Part shown: positions 13,180 through 24,614 of the stretch, in pieces
Position numbering within the stretch: the first letter of the stretch is position 1
How the letters are laid out: each line of letters starts with the position of its first letter
Assembly (NCBI GenBank): GCA_039619475.1
Contig: CM077115.1
Coordinates: 157,393,774 to 157,457,773, forward strand
DNA length: 64,000 bases
Direction: 5' to 3'
From: Icerya purchasi
Taxonomy: Eukaryota; Arthropoda; Insecta; Hemiptera; Monophlebidae
The notes under the pieces: model-generated
Databases searched by the model: none
Told to the model about the DNA's origin: nothing
The model's input: only the letters and a program-made list of their open reading frames with translations
Position numbers and translations under genes: made by a program

Positions 13180-13632
13180 GTACAGTAATTAATTTTAAAC
13201 ACCAATTTAAAACAATTATTTAATTTATCAAATACCCCGATGCGTTTCGAAGACAAAGCTTCATGATCACGGGAGTTATTATAATATATAAATTTAATAA
13301 AGACGATGCCAAAATATAAACAATAAAAAATAACTGTTAAAAGTCGATTATTCTACAGTTAAATTTAAATTAGGAAAAATGACTAGTAAAAATAAAATAG
13401 TATTTAAAGTTTAATTTTATTTTTATTAGTAATTTTTCATAATTTAAATTTAACTGTGCAATAATCTACTTTAAACCGTTACTTTTTTATTGTTTATATT
13501 TTGGCTTCGTCTTTATTAAATTTATATATTATAATAACTCCTTCTTCATGAAGCTTTGTATTCAAAACGCGTGGGGGTATTTGATAAATTAAATAATTGT
13601 TTTAAATTGGCGTTTAAAATTAATTACTGTAC
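13180..13632. repeat. Long imperfect palindrome (foldback MITE-like), 453 bp
   Basis: The left arm begins GTACAGTAATTAATTTTAAA and the right arm ends in its near reverse complement. The arms stay complementary for about 220 bp each, meeting near 13405. Each arm carries a GCGTTT(C/T)GAA...CTTCATGA block. There is no coding frame. The motif AAAAATATAGGTATT flanks both sides (about 13128 and 13634), so the duplicated target or element edge may extend beyond the palindrome. A fragment of the same family occurs at about 52780. Confidence 0.8.
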
Positions 13633-13649
13633 AAAAATATAGGTATTAA

Positions 13650-14580
13650 AACAAATTTCCTTTCTTGCGTACTTGTAAAATATACATTTCTGTTTGCTAA
13701 AACATTTTTTTCTAGAAAAAGAGCAATAGACTGAAAAGATTTAGGGATCTAGTGGTACTCCCAGTTCCAATATTGGACTACTCTCAATCTTGTCTATCCG
13801 CCTAAAGTCGAAGTGAGCTCCTAATCGTAAAAACCGCGCAACCTACATGAGCGATCTTTAGAAACCCACCTTTATCTTTTTTTCATTTTACTCTTGGGAA
13901 TTTTTTAGCTTTTCTTACTTTTTACCTTTTTTTATCCGTTAGATTCCCTTGAGCCTACTCCAGACGCAGTCTTTCCTCATGTATTTTTTCTTAATATATT
14001 TCTATTGGTTGCTTTGTATTCTTCTGTTTTGTAGTTCTGTGTCCAGTTCTCCTTTCCTTGGATGAATCTTACTTATTTTGTTAGGTAATCGCCCATTGTT
14101 AATAGGTCCAGAAAAAAAGAAAAAAAAATCTAGACAAACGTTATACTCGTAATTATTTTTTATAAATATACACGTTTGGTATAAAGATTTTTTCAATGGT
14201 GTCTGGTAATAGAACACGCATCACTAATATTTTATGGACGTTTTAAGTTTAAAACTATGACCGGTGAATTGTTAAAAGAACAAGAGTAATAAATAAATTA
14301 TATTTAAGTAAGAAATGTTAATCTGCGTTAAAAAATACTACACTTCTCATGCACATATAAACTAACGGTTACCAATTTATATCGTCTCCGTGGACATTTA
14401 TGTTTCACATAACATAATTTCGGTTAACTCTATGTTACGTTCAGTAATAACCATCATTTTTTTTTTCTGTTTAACCGGATTCATTCCGGTTTTAAGTTAT
14501 AAAATTTATTTTACAAACCCTTTTTAATTTTTAAAAAAGGTTTATAATATTAACTAATTCTTACAGTAATTAATATTTTA

Positions 14581-14583
<3 letters not shown>
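13650..14583. other. Intergenic, no feature recognised
   Basis: No gene, RNA or element boundary recognised. A minus-strand frame at 14002-14217 is unsupported. Confidence 0.4.

Positions 14584-14632
<49 letters not shown>
14584..14632. repeat. (AT)n microsatellite
   Basis: About 48 bases of pure AT alternation directly beside the 3' end of the Penelope element, separated from it by a T run. Such AT tracts are frequent insertion neighbourhoods for these elements. Confidence 0.9.
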
Positions 14633-14634
<2 letters not shown>

Positions 14635-14771
14635 ATTATTAATTCTTTTTTTTTTTTTTTTTTTTTTTTAAAGAATATTTTATCATCCTGTTTGTTAGTA
14701 ACTATAGTATAAAAAATAAATGCTAAAATAACAAACTAATACGTAAGTAACAAAATTAATATAAGAATATC

Positions 14772-14825
14772 AAACTTGTTATCTTAGGAAGTTTTCGGGC
14801 ATAACCCATCTTCAGCTAAACTACA
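14772..14825 (-). ncRNA. Hammerhead-type ribozyme core in the 3' tail of the Penelope element (altered copy)
   Basis: On the minus strand: GCTGAAGA, then a GGG...GCCC stem with a TTAT loop, then GAAA, then AACTTCCTAAG. The CUGANGA and GAAA boxes and stem II are intact. Stem I can form between TTAG before the core and CTAA after it. The helix-III segment is AACTT, one base shorter than the palindromic AACGTT of the other two copies, so this copy may be impaired. Hammerheads in Penelope pseudo-LTRs are established; self-cleavage here is untested. Confidence 0.7.
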
Positions 14826-15134
14826 ATCGAACTAAATTAAAAACATAGTGTAACAATGAACACAATTTAAAACTTCACTTTGAAGCTAAAATAAAAATAA
14901 ATTAAAAATAAATTAAAATGAAAATAACATGGAACATAGCACACATGTGAATTGAACTACAGTCTAACACATATTGAAACTAAAAATAAATCACAAGTTT
15001 AATAACGGTAATTAATGTGAAATAAAAACAAGAAATAAAATTGAAATAAAAAATGAATGATAAACATATTTGGAGATTAGATAAGAAATAAATAATAGAA
15101 CCTGTCTAAGAAGGGCTATTTTAAAAATTTTTTA

Positions 15135-17537
15135 TTAAAGTATTATATTAAAGAGTGGGTTTTGATTGTGTGGAGTTTGGTCATTTAATATATTGTTTTT
15201 GTGTTTATTTATGTAATAGTTTTCAGCTATGTTCATTAGGTTTCCTTTATTGTATGTGGCTAATACTGTAACTGTTTTTTCTAGTGAATCAGGTGTATGT
15301 TTATTTTTTATTAAGTGTTCTGCATATGTGGATTTTTCCGTTTCGTTATTTGTAAATGATTTAATGTGTTCTAGGTATCTATATTTTATTTTCCTACCAG
15401 TTTGACCGATGTATGCCTTTTCACAATTATTACAGTGTATTTTGTATATACCACTATTTTCAAATATATTATTATTTTCTTTATTCATAGTAATTATTTT
15501 GTTTTTTAGGGTATTGTTTGTTTTATAAGCTATTTGTAATCCTAGTTTTTTAAATATATTACTTAATTTGTATATATTTTTATTTATGAAAGTGAATGTT
15601 ATAAATTTGTTTTTGTCTTTGTTAATATCGTTATTTTTTGGTTTATATTTTAATTTTAATTTTATTTTTTGTATTAATTTTTCTATTATGTGTTCAGTGT
15701 AACCATTATTTATTGCAATTGTTTTTAATATTTTTATTTCATTTTGTTTTTTGTTTTGATTCATGGGGGTGTTTAGTAATCTATTTATGGCGTGTATGAA
15801 GTATGCGTGTTTATGTTGATTTGGATGGTTTGATGTTTTGTTTATTATAGTGTCGGTTGTTGTTTGTTTTCTGTGTATATTGTATTGTAATTTATTAGTA
15901 GTTTTATTTATTATGATGTCTAAGAAGTTAATTTTATTGTTTATCTCTTTTTCCATAGTGTATTTTATGTTTTTATGTATTTTATTTAAATCATTTAAAA
16001 TGTTATTTTCAGTGTTATTGTTGTTTTCATCAAAAATAACTAAAGTATCATCTACATATCTGATATATGTTTTTATATTATATTTTTTAATTAAATTTTC
16101 AATATATCTTTCTTCGAGATGTTGTAGAAATATTTCACTTAAAATACCTGATAAGGGGGATCCCATACCTAAACCACTATTTTGGGTATATGTAATATTA
16201 TTGAATTTGAAATAATTTTGTTCAATAAGTATTTTTATTAAATTGATTAATTGGTTATTATATATATTATTATTTGAAACATTTATTGATTTTTTGATTA
16301 TTTCTATTGTCTCATTAATTGGTATGTTAGTGTATAAATTGGTTATATCGTAAGAGATTATTTTAGTTTTATTGTTTATAGGTATGTTTTGTAATTTATC
16401 AAAGACATTTTGTCTATTTCTGATTGTATATTTATCATTTAAAGATATATTTTGTTTTAATATATTGGATATGTATTTGGCTAATTTATATCCAGGGGCA
16501 GTTGTGTAATTTACTAAAGGTCTAATTGGTATATTTGGTTTATGTATTTTTAATAGTGGGTTGAGAGTTGGTGCTTTGGGGTTCATATTTATAAAGAATT
16601 TGGCGATATTGTTATTTATTAGTAAATTTGATTCTTTTATTATTTTTCTTATTTTAGCCTGATATTTGTTTGTGGGATCGATTTTTGTCGTATTTATGTT
16701 ATTTTCTTTTATAAAATTATCAGTTTTTTGAATAAGTTCATTTTTATTTATTATAATTATACTATTTCCTTTATCAGCTTTAGCAGTAACAGCATTTTCT
16801 TGGTTTAATTTATTATTTATATTTTTGATGGTTTTTTGTATTTTTAAATGGTCTGTGTTTGTTTTGTTTTTCTTTATAATGTTTAAAATTGCGTGTGTTG
16901 CTTCGGCTCTTGTAATAGTTTGTTCATTTGTTGGTAATTTTTGTATTGCATTTTCAGTTTCTATTATTAAATTTTCATATTGTTTTTTATGTGATGTGTT
17001 TAAATTATATTTGTAACCTAAATTTAAAACGTTGACTTCATCATTTGTAAATTTTATGGTAGTTAAGTTTACCGTTCTTGGATAAAAATCAAATTTATTA
17101 TTAATTGTAGGTTTAGGTATTTGTTGTTTTGCTAAAGTATTTAATTTTTTATTTATTATTTGTTGTTTTTGGTATATAATGGGTTTAATTTTGTCATTAA
17201 TTTTTTCAAAATATAAATTTAGAATTTCATAGTTTATATTATTAACTAATTGTAAATGTATTTTTAAGAGTTGTATATTGATTTTATTCTTTTTGTTATA
17301 TAGGTAATTTATTTCATTTTTGATCCAAAATATTTCAGCTTGTTTTTTGGTTTTTATTGCTACCGGAGATTTGTTTTTTATTTTTATTGTTGCATATTTT
17401 GGTATTATATTCATTTGTAGGCATTTTTTATTGAAGTAGATGTTATTAATAGTTTTTTTCAATTTTAATGTTAAGTAATAATATTTTTGGATATGTATTG
17501 CTATATCAGCAGAATTCATTAAAGAATATTTTATCAT
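15135..17537 (-). CDS. Penelope-like element polyprotein: reverse transcriptase plus GIY-YIG endonuclease
   Basis: One uninterrupted frame of 800 codons. Residues about 1-250 form a very Lys/Asn-rich N-terminal part without recognised motif. The RT core lies around 300-600: PRPLVNYTT-like finger sequence (IRPLVNYTTAPG), TNLYTNIPI, GLGMGSPLSG and the catalytic YVDD at about 493-496. The C-terminus holds the GIY-YIG nuclease: SGIYKIHC at about 697 and AYIGQTGR at about 708, with the CNNC zinc-type insertion between them as in canonical Penelope proteins. The enzyme would cut target DNA and prime cDNA synthesis at the nick. Met7 is a possible start because the first six codons fall on the pseudo-LTR side of the 17520/17521 junction. 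Codon use is extremely AT-rich. Length and motif order look complete. Confidence 0.93.
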   Translation of the reverse strand: MIKYSLMNSADIAIHIQKYYYLTLKLKKTINNIYFNKKCLQMNIIPKYATIKIKNKSPVAIKTKKQAEIFWIKNEINYLYNKKNKINIQLLKIHLQLVNNINYEILNLYFEKINDKIKPIIYQKQQIINKKLNTLAKQQIPKPTINNKFDFYPRTVNLTTIKFTNDEVNVLNLGYKYNLNTSHKKQYENLIIETENAIQKLPTNEQTITRAEATHAILNIIKKNKTNTDHLKIQKTIKNINNKLNQENAVTAKADKGNSIIIINKNELIQKTDNFIKENNINTTKIDPTNKYQAKIRKIIKESNLLINNNIAKFFINMNPKAPTLNPLLKIHKPNIPIRPLVNYTTAPGYKLAKYISNILKQNISLNDKYTIRNRQNVFDKLQNIPINNKTKIISYDITNLYTNIPINETIEIIKKSINVSNNNIYNNQLINLIKILIEQNYFKFNNITYTQNSGLGMGSPLSGILSEIFLQHLEERYIENLIKKYNIKTYIRYVDDTLVIFDENNNNTENNILNDLNKIHKNIKYTMEKEINNKINFLDIIINKTTNKLQYNIHRKQTTTDTIINKTSNHPNQHKHAYFIHAINRLLNTPMNQNKKQNEIKILKTIAINNGYTEHIIEKLIQKIKLKLKYKPKNNDINKDKNKFITFTFINKNIYKLSNIFKKLGLQIAYKTNNTLKNKIITMNKENNNIFENSGIYKIHCNNCEKAYIGQTGRKIKYRYLEHIKSFTNNETEKSTYAEHLIKNKHTPDSLEKTVTVLATYNKGNLMNIAENYYINKHKNNILNDQTPHNQNPLFNIIL

Positions 17538-17622
17538 CCTGTTTGTTAGTAACTATAGTATAAAAAATAAATGCTAAAATAACAAACTAATACGTAAGTA
17601 ACAAAATTAATATAAGAATATC

Positions 17623-17678
17623 AAACTTGTTATCTTAGGAACGTTTTCGGGCATAACCCATCTTCAGCTAAACTACAA
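17623..17678 (-). ncRNA. Hammerhead-type ribozyme core in the 5' pseudo-LTR of the Penelope element
   Basis: Minus strand: CTGAAGA, stem II GGG-TTAT-GCCC, GAAA, then the palindrome AACGTT followed by C and CTAAG. TTAG/CTAA closes stem I. A very short helix III with a self-complementary end is typical of the Penelope class, where two copies may pair to cleave as a dimer. Predicted cleavage is after the UUC that precedes CTAAG. Confidence 0.75.
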
Positions 17679-17986
17679 TCGAACTAAATTAAAAACATAG
17701 TGTAACAATGAACACAATTTAAAACTTCACTTTGAAGCTAAAATAAAAATAAATTAAAAATAAATTAAAATGAAAATAACATGGAACATAGCACACATGT
17801 GAATTGAACTACAGTCTAACACATATTGAAACTAAAAATAAATCACAAGTTTAATAACGGTAATTAATGTGAAATAAAAACAAGAAATAAAATTGAAATA
17901 AAAAATGAATGATAAACATATTTGGAGATTAGATAAGAAATAAATAATAGAACCTGTCTAAGAAGGGCTATTTTAAAAATTTTTTA

Positions 17987-18514
17987 TTAAAGTATTATAT
18001 TAAAGAGTGGGTTTTGATTGTGTGGAGTTTGGTCATTTAATATATTGTTTTTGTGTTTATTTATGTAATAGTTTTCAGCTATGTTCATTAGGTTTCCTTT
18101 ATTGTATGTGGCTAATACTGTAACTGTTTTTTCTAGTGAATCAGGTGTATGTTTATTTTTTATTAAGTGTTCTGCATATGTGGATTTTTCCGTTTCGTTA
18201 TTTGTAAATGATTTAATGTGTTCTAGGTATCTATATTTTATTTTCCTACCAGTTTGACCGATGTATGCCTTTTCACAATTATTACAGTGTATTTTGTATA
18301 TACCACTATTTTCAAATATATTATTATTTTCTTTATTCATAGTAATTATTTTGTTTTTTAGGGTATTGTTTGTTTTATAAGCTATTTGTAATCCTAGTTT
18401 TTTAAATATATTACTTAATTTGTATATATTTTTATTTATGAAAGTGAATGTTATAAATTTGTTTTTGTCTTTGTTAATATCGTTATTTTTTGGTTTATAT
18501 TTTAATTTTAATTT
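17987..18514 (-). pseudogene. C-terminal fragment of the Penelope protein (GIY-YIG part)
   Basis: Repeats the last roughly 175 residues of the full protein, including GIYKIHC and YIGQTGR, with no visible difference. It lacks RT. The open frame runs on across the inverted junction near 18515 into meaningless residues (MFIRFPLLYVANTVTV). It is part of the pseudo-LTR rather than a separate gene. Confidence 0.85.
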
Positions 18515-18987
18515 TTCACTAGAAAAAACAGTTACAGTATTAGCCACATACAATAAAGGAAACCTAATGAACATAGCTGAAAACTATTACATAAATAAAC
18601 ACAAAAACAATATATTAAATGACCAAACTCCACACAATCAAAACCCACTCTTTAATATAATACTTTAATAAAAAATTTTTAAAATAGCCCTTCTTAGACA
18701 GGTTCTATTATTTATTTCTTATCTAATCTCCAAATATGTTTATCATTCATTTTTTATTTCAATTTTTTATTTCAATTTTATTTCTTGTTTTTATTTCACA
18801 TTAATTACCGTTATTAAACTTGTGATTTATTTTTAGTTTCAATATGTGTTAGACTGTAGTTCAATTCACATGTGTGCTATGTTCCATGTTATTTTCATTT
18901 TAATTTATTTTTAATTTATTTTTATTTTAGCTTCAAAGTGAAGTTTTAAATTGTGTTCATTGTTACACTATGTTTTTAATTTAGTTC

Positions 18988-19045
18988 GATTGTAGTTTAG
19001 CTGAAGATGGGTTATGCCCGAAAACGTTCCTAAGATAACAAGTTT
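18988..19045 (+). ncRNA. Hammerhead-type ribozyme core in the inverted Penelope copy
   Basis: The same core on the + strand: GCTGAAGA, GGGTTATGCCC, GAAA, ACGTTCCTAAG. The sequence equals the copy at 17.6 kb, so the two could also pair with each other if read in one transcript. Confidence 0.72.
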
Positions 19046-19099
19046 GATATTCTTATATTAATTTTGTTACTTACGTATTAGTTTGTTATTTTAGCATTT

Positions 19100-20560
19100 C
19101 TTTTTTTTTTTATTTTACTATTACTGATTTATGTTTTATATCATTTGACCATCTTTCATATTCCGTTAAAATATGTTGTACATCGTGTAGCACCTACTGA
19201 CCACAAAAATTGATAATACAGATCAGATTCCAATTTAAAATGAGATTTAAAAAAAAAAAATATATAACTAATAAAAATTTCCATTCTAAAAAGTTTTGAT
19301 TGAACTAAGTTTTTTTAATTATATCTGGAATAAAACTATGTTACAATTTTTATCCATATTTATCTACTCTTATTTTCGGCTATTGTGTTTATTTCTCGGT
19401 TAATTTCTTTTACAAAATAAATTTTTATTTTGCCTTTTGGAACTTTAAAATAGCTTTAATTTTGTAATTTTGTTGATTTCGTTTAATGACTTTTTAGAAA
19501 TGTTCATTCTTTACTATTTTTCCTTGATATTTAACAATTTTAGAACAAATTTTGCTGCTACATGTTTTATACCCAAAACATCTGAAAAAATTTTACAGCA
19601 TGAACCAGTTGATATGTCAGCATTATTAGTGTCCTCTCTAATAGTGATTCAGTGATGATTCATGATCAGTTTTTTTCACTTTTCCACATGTTCATCAGTT
19701 ACTGATGTGCGCTGAGGTGTCCAGGGTACTCATCATCTTCAATGTTTTCATGGTCATTTTGGAAAAGTTTGTATGGCTTGTAATTTTTGTTTCATTCATG
19801 CAGACTCGCCAAAAACAATTTTTAACATATCTAAATCAATGCTGCATTTTATCTTATCATTGTAGCAAAATTTGATGCAAATTATATGTTCCATTTTTTC
19901 AATAAGTAAAAAACCCCAAATCATATCAAAACACATATAAACTTTTTGATATTGGGCAACAGATCAAACATTTGATAAGACTACGATTGTTCAGATAAAG
20001 TCGGGTAATTTGAAAAATAACTTTTGTTATGCATTTTTATTAATATGTAATATATTAATTGGAAGTCAATTTTTGTTATATTGAAATATCGAATTCAAAT
20101 TACTCGTATCATGTATGTATAGAATGTTTTTGTTTTGTTTTTTTTTCTTTACTGTATTTACCTTTTATTATGATTTATAAATTTTCATTGTGATTTTCAG
20201 ATTATTCAATGTATATTAATGTGAACCCAGTTATTTTTCAATTACATAATCAAGTTTTAAAAACAAACCATAAAAATTGTGACAAGAATGGTTGTTTACT
20301 GCAATTAAATTTATACGCTAAGAAGATACTCATACATATTTTCATCGTAAATATACTCTTGTGGATTCTGTAATAAAAATATGCTCAGGCATTTATATGC
20401 AAATGCAAAATCAAAGGTAATTTCCAATGGACATCTAGTGTTTTACCTAAAAATAAGCAAATTTCCTTAAATTTTATGTTTCACAACTAACAAAAATAAT
20501 GTTTTAGTCAGAAGCTGCAATGAAATGAAATTCATCTATGTATGCATATTTTCATGATAG
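19100..20560. other. Intergenic, no feature recognised
   Basis: AT-rich sequence without a credible frame, RNA gene or repeat edge. Confidence 0.4.
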
Positions 20561-20585
20561 TATATATATATATATATATATATAT
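20561..20585. repeat. (TA)n microsatellite
   Basis: About 24 bases of TA alternation, immediately before the possible LTR-type element. Confidence 0.9.
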
Positions 20586-21440
20586 GATGGTTTAACTTTG
20601 TAATGTGTCCATTACACGGGACAAATAAAATTCGGAGAAAAATAAAATAAAATAATATAAACATAATTTATAATAAATAGTGACAGTGCAAATACGCGCG
20701 TGCCTGAAACTGTTGTCGGTTCGGTGAGCCAATCACCAACCATCAAGGAAAAAAGGATCTATCCGATTCGGTCAGCTCCAGCGGTCATGAGCGGAAAGGC
20801 GGGAAAAATTTAGAAAAGACAGGAAAATATTTTTAGAGAAAAATCAGTTTGCGTTCTACCTTTGGTCAAGAAAAAAAGTCATTCTCTACCTTCGTTAAAG
20901 AGAGTTGCTTTGTTGAAGTTAGTGATGCGTTTCCATCAATCTCAGAAAAAACAACAGTTATGTAATTTTTTTTATAGTTCGTAAAAAGTATAAATTTGAT
21001 TTTGCGATCTATTGTCGTCGAAAATATCCGATATTCTGACCGGTAATAAAGCAAATTCGTAAACCATTAAAGTCATAAAGCTGAATACCATCAAATCCGA
21101 TTTCTCTACAGACCGACCGCCGAACCGCCAACTTACGGATCCCGGACCGCCACCGACACCAGTGATACGTAGCGTTTTGTTTATTTTTACTGAATTAATT
21201 TTGTACCATTTCAACCGTTATTTTCGTAAATATTTATTGTGTTTTTTTAACGGTCGATCGGTATCGAAAGATAACTGTGCAGAGTTCTAAAATATATTAG
21301 TTAAATTTCCAAACAGATAAATCATTATAATCATCTTCGTTATCTTAAATAATAAAATAACACTAAAAATCTAAATTAAATAAAACCCACGAGAATAAAA
21401 CCTCTTTGTTGGCATCCCTGTGGGCATAAACAAATAAACG

Positions 21441-21508
21441 ATACCACTTCATTTGGTATCCCTGGTGGGGAATTAAAATACAACGCCTAAAACACAAATA
21501 TACCGTTT
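21441..21508 (+). repeat. Left copy of the 68-bp flanking repeat
   Basis: Matches 24615-24682 at 66 of 68 positions by eye (T/C in GGTATCC against GGCATCC, C/T in ATACAACG against ATATAACG). It contains CCCTGGTGGGG, similar to sequence following LTRs. Confidence 0.85.
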
Positions 21509-21654
21509 AATTTGACATCACTGGTGGGGAACAATTGTAGAAAATTGTTCTCTCGCGGATCGAACCACTAAATAAATTAAAACAAATTAATTTAATATTT
21601 CAATTTTACTTTAGAATTTAAAATAAAATAAATAAAACGGATACAAATACCCTA

Positions 21655-22788
21655 ATGGAATTTTTAAATAAAAAATTTTCCGAACAAAAAGCGGAATTTA
21701 ACCAAAACTTTGAAGAACAAGATAAAAATGTTAAAAAATTAAGATCGGAATTTAATAAAAAATTCAACAAAATTAAACAGGATATTAATAGTAATATTAA
21801 TGAAAAATTTGAAACTTAAATTTGACATAAATGAGATGGTCGAAGAAACGTAGCTGACCCAGAGAAGAAGATTGAGCAAGAACGGAAGAGTAACGCGAAA
21901 AGGAAAGGAAGGCTCCGCGCGGAAATGAAGAAGTTGTCGAAGAAGATAGAGAAGGAACGAGAGGATAGAATGAAGGAAGGCGCAACTCAAAAGAAAGAAA
22001 TTTCGGAGAAGAATCAGTTAAGTAAAGGGCTCGATGTAGAAATCGAGAGAAATATAGTGAATGTTCATGCCACATTGGAAAATGCTAAAAGGCACGAATT
22101 AAGATTTAATAGAAAGACGAAGTTCTCAAATTTCGAGATTGTGGTAAAATTTAAAAACTATAATGGTGAACTCGCCAATAACTTAAACAATAGAAATAGA
22201 TCGAAATTAAAGGGCATTAAAGAGTCCCTAAATAAATCATTAGTAAAATTGATTTATTATTTCACCAAGAGGGGCGGCAAGGCTAAATTTAAAGTGAAAA
22301 TAAATACGAAATCTGCAGTAACTGATAGAAACAAATTAAGAGCTTCTTCTGAGAGAAATAGAAGATTAAAAATTCCCCGTAAGGAAATAAACCGCAGAGT
22401 AGGGTCAATAGAAGGGGAAACTAACATTGAACAATATCGGAGAATAAAAAAATTAAAAGAGAAAACAAGTGCCAGTAAAGCCTATGAAAGAACGTCGGTC
22501 AAACAACTGGAAAAAGGTACAAGTCAATTAGCGGAACGACGAAATAAGGCTAATTTAATAAAGAAGGAAAGAGCTGAAAATAGACGGATGGATGGTATTA
22601 GGTTGGTACGAGTATTAGGTACTTGGCAGAAACTGAAGATGAAATTAGGGAAGAATAAGGCACTGAGAGACGAGAATTTACGTAAGTATCTCAAAGGGAT
22701 CTACATTGATAAGAGAAAGATAACTTACGTACAGCCCGTAAAAAAATTGAACAGTAGAAAGAATGAAAAGCGATGGAAAACTTGGTAG
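21655..22788 (+). pseudogene. Gag-like, highly basic coiled-coil protein, disrupted
   Basis: A 55-codon frame from ATG 21659 (MEFLNKKFSEQKAEFNQNF) is a charged coiled coil and stops at TAA near 21817. Shifting frame gives KFDINEMVEE, and a second shift returns to the original frame at EKKIEQERKSNAKRKG, which joins the long open stretch 21925-22788 (MKKLSKKIEKEREDRMKEG and onward, 287 codons). Two compensating frameshifts thus separate two coiled-coil pieces that were probably one protein. The second half is Lys/Arg-rich with no zinc knuckle or capsid motif recognised. Its place behind a primer-site-like motif suggests a Gag precursor. It could instead be an unrelated element protein. The restored frame is not claimed to be functional. 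Confidence 0.5.
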
Positions 22789-24614
22789 TATGGTGTGATA
22801 ACTTAAAGCATCGCACTAAGAATTATATGCAAATAAATTATTAGGATTAAAGTTAAGTGTAAATAGTGTAAATAGTTAATTAGTATGGCGGTTAATGGTC
22901 GCAGCTAATCAAGGTGATAAAGTTATAAAATAAGGAAAATGAGAAAAGAAAAATAGAAATAAGAATGTTACCGTTTGTGTCGGAAAGACAGTACTCGAAA
23001 AGAATCTCAAAAAATAAATAATTGTATAATTCGGAAATAGTACCTGTAGAAAGGGAAGCCGAAATTAAAAGGCCGTTAGATTGTGTCGAATCACGGCAAA
23101 TTAATTAAAACGTTCGATGATGGAACTGTAGGACAATGAAAGAAAGTTATGCTTAAATTTTACGCCGGACGATACTACTTAGCAATTTTTAATGTGAACA
23201 AAAAAGTATCGCACTATTAACGAAATGATCGTTACAGATTTTATTGTACATTTCTCTACTCATGTTATAAAAAAGATTCTAAAATTTGTAAAAATTCCCA
23301 AATGGGATGTAGCGATAAAAAAAAATGAATGGGTATCATTTTCGATTGCTAACCGTTTATTCACGATTTATCTAATTCATTTTTTAAAATGCAGCTTTCA
23401 TTTCGACTTCCACATAAATTCAGACACGCGTTTAAATTTTTGGAAATATACTGTTAAAGTAAGCATTTATGTTACTAAAACTTCAAAATTAAAACTTGTG
23501 TTCGCATACACCTTTCGGTTTCTGTCGATAACAAAGGTGTATGTGAAGTTTTTGTGCGTGCCGTTAAATTATGACCCGGGTTCAGTAAAAGATGAAAAAA
23601 CATCTTTATGTGAGTGACCATTTATCGCTTCCACATCTATTATTCGTCTTTGCCAGAATTCCCGATTATTTCTTTTAATACGTTTTTACGTTGTTAGAGA
23701 AGAAAGAAATTTTATACGTCTATAATTTACTCGCGCTAATATAAAAGGAAACGAAAATCCAAAATATCATTAGGCTATTTGAATGGTTTTACCCGCGGGT
23801 CATAATGAAGCCGAAAAAGAATCGAAAGGTAGACCAGCGTTTCTCATGAACCGGTATGTTTCCGAGTATTTTGCAAAGAGAGATACGGTTTTCTCGCCAA
23901 GCCGGGACATCACCTAGTTTTCCGAGGATATTGGCCATAATTAACAAAAGGAGTTGTTAACTAAAATACCGAGACGTAAAAATAAAGACTTGGAAATAGC
24001 AAAAAAGGTCAACGGAATGCCGCAAGGCATATTGACCGGAATCATCGGTCACGGCTGAAAAAACAGTTAAGAAAAGAACCAGGTTTTTAGAAAAATATAA
24101 AAATAGTATTCTATTCATAAGATTGGTAAATGAAAAAGGCCGCGGGCAAAAACATATTAGTGTAGGCCCCAACAAACAATACCGGAATATTATCAAAGGA
24201 AAGAAAAACAGATAATAACTTAATGATCAGAAATTCTCAGAAAAACACCGAAGCGAGCGTCGGAAGAAAATGAGAGATGCCCGGATACGAAATATATAAT
24301 GTTCGTCAAAAAGGTAGAGGCCCAAGCAGATAAAACGGTGAGTGTGAGTTAAAAGAAATCGGCAAGCGATAAAAAGCCAATCAACAGAATAATGTTTAAA
24401 AGAAAAGTCGAATCCTTAAAGAATATGAACGAAAATAGGTCGCCACGTTGACAAAAGGTACGAAAAAGTAATAAAGCCACCATCCAACATAAATAAATGA
24501 AAACTAATAAATAAATTAGTAAACAACAGTCTTCAATTGTAAATAAATGTAAATGAATTATAATTAGTAAATTGGGATTATCGTAAAAATATTAAATAAA
24601 ATTTTTTTAATCAA
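22789..24614 (+). other. Purine-rich non-coding interior of the LTR-type relic
   Basis: The + strand is rich in A and G for 1.7 kb with stops in all frames. No RT (YxDD), protease (DTGA) or integrase motifs could be read. Resembles the interior of large non-autonomous LTR derivatives, or heavily decayed pol. Confidence 0.4.

Larger units (their letters stand above)
14670..19099 (-). mobile_element. Penelope-like retroelement with tandem and inverted partial copies
   Basis: Three joined copies. Copy 1 (14670-17520, minus) carries the full reading frame and a 460-bp tail. Copy 2 (17521 to about 18514, minus) is a 5'-truncated direct repeat lacking the RT but keeping the C-terminus and tail; it acts as the upstream pseudo-LTR. 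Copy 3 (about 18515-19099, plus) is an inverted copy of the last 580 bp. Direct and inverted copies are nearly identical, differing by very few bases (one is a missing base in copy 1 near 14790). A partial tandem copy plus an inverted terminal piece is the known architecture of Penelope-like elements. Near identity and the open frame argue for recent insertion. Confidence 0.92.

Noticed and set aside
15838..16215. 125-codon + strand frame
   Set aside because: Shadow of the AT-rich Penelope RT gene on the other strand; hydrophobic residues follow from codon composition.
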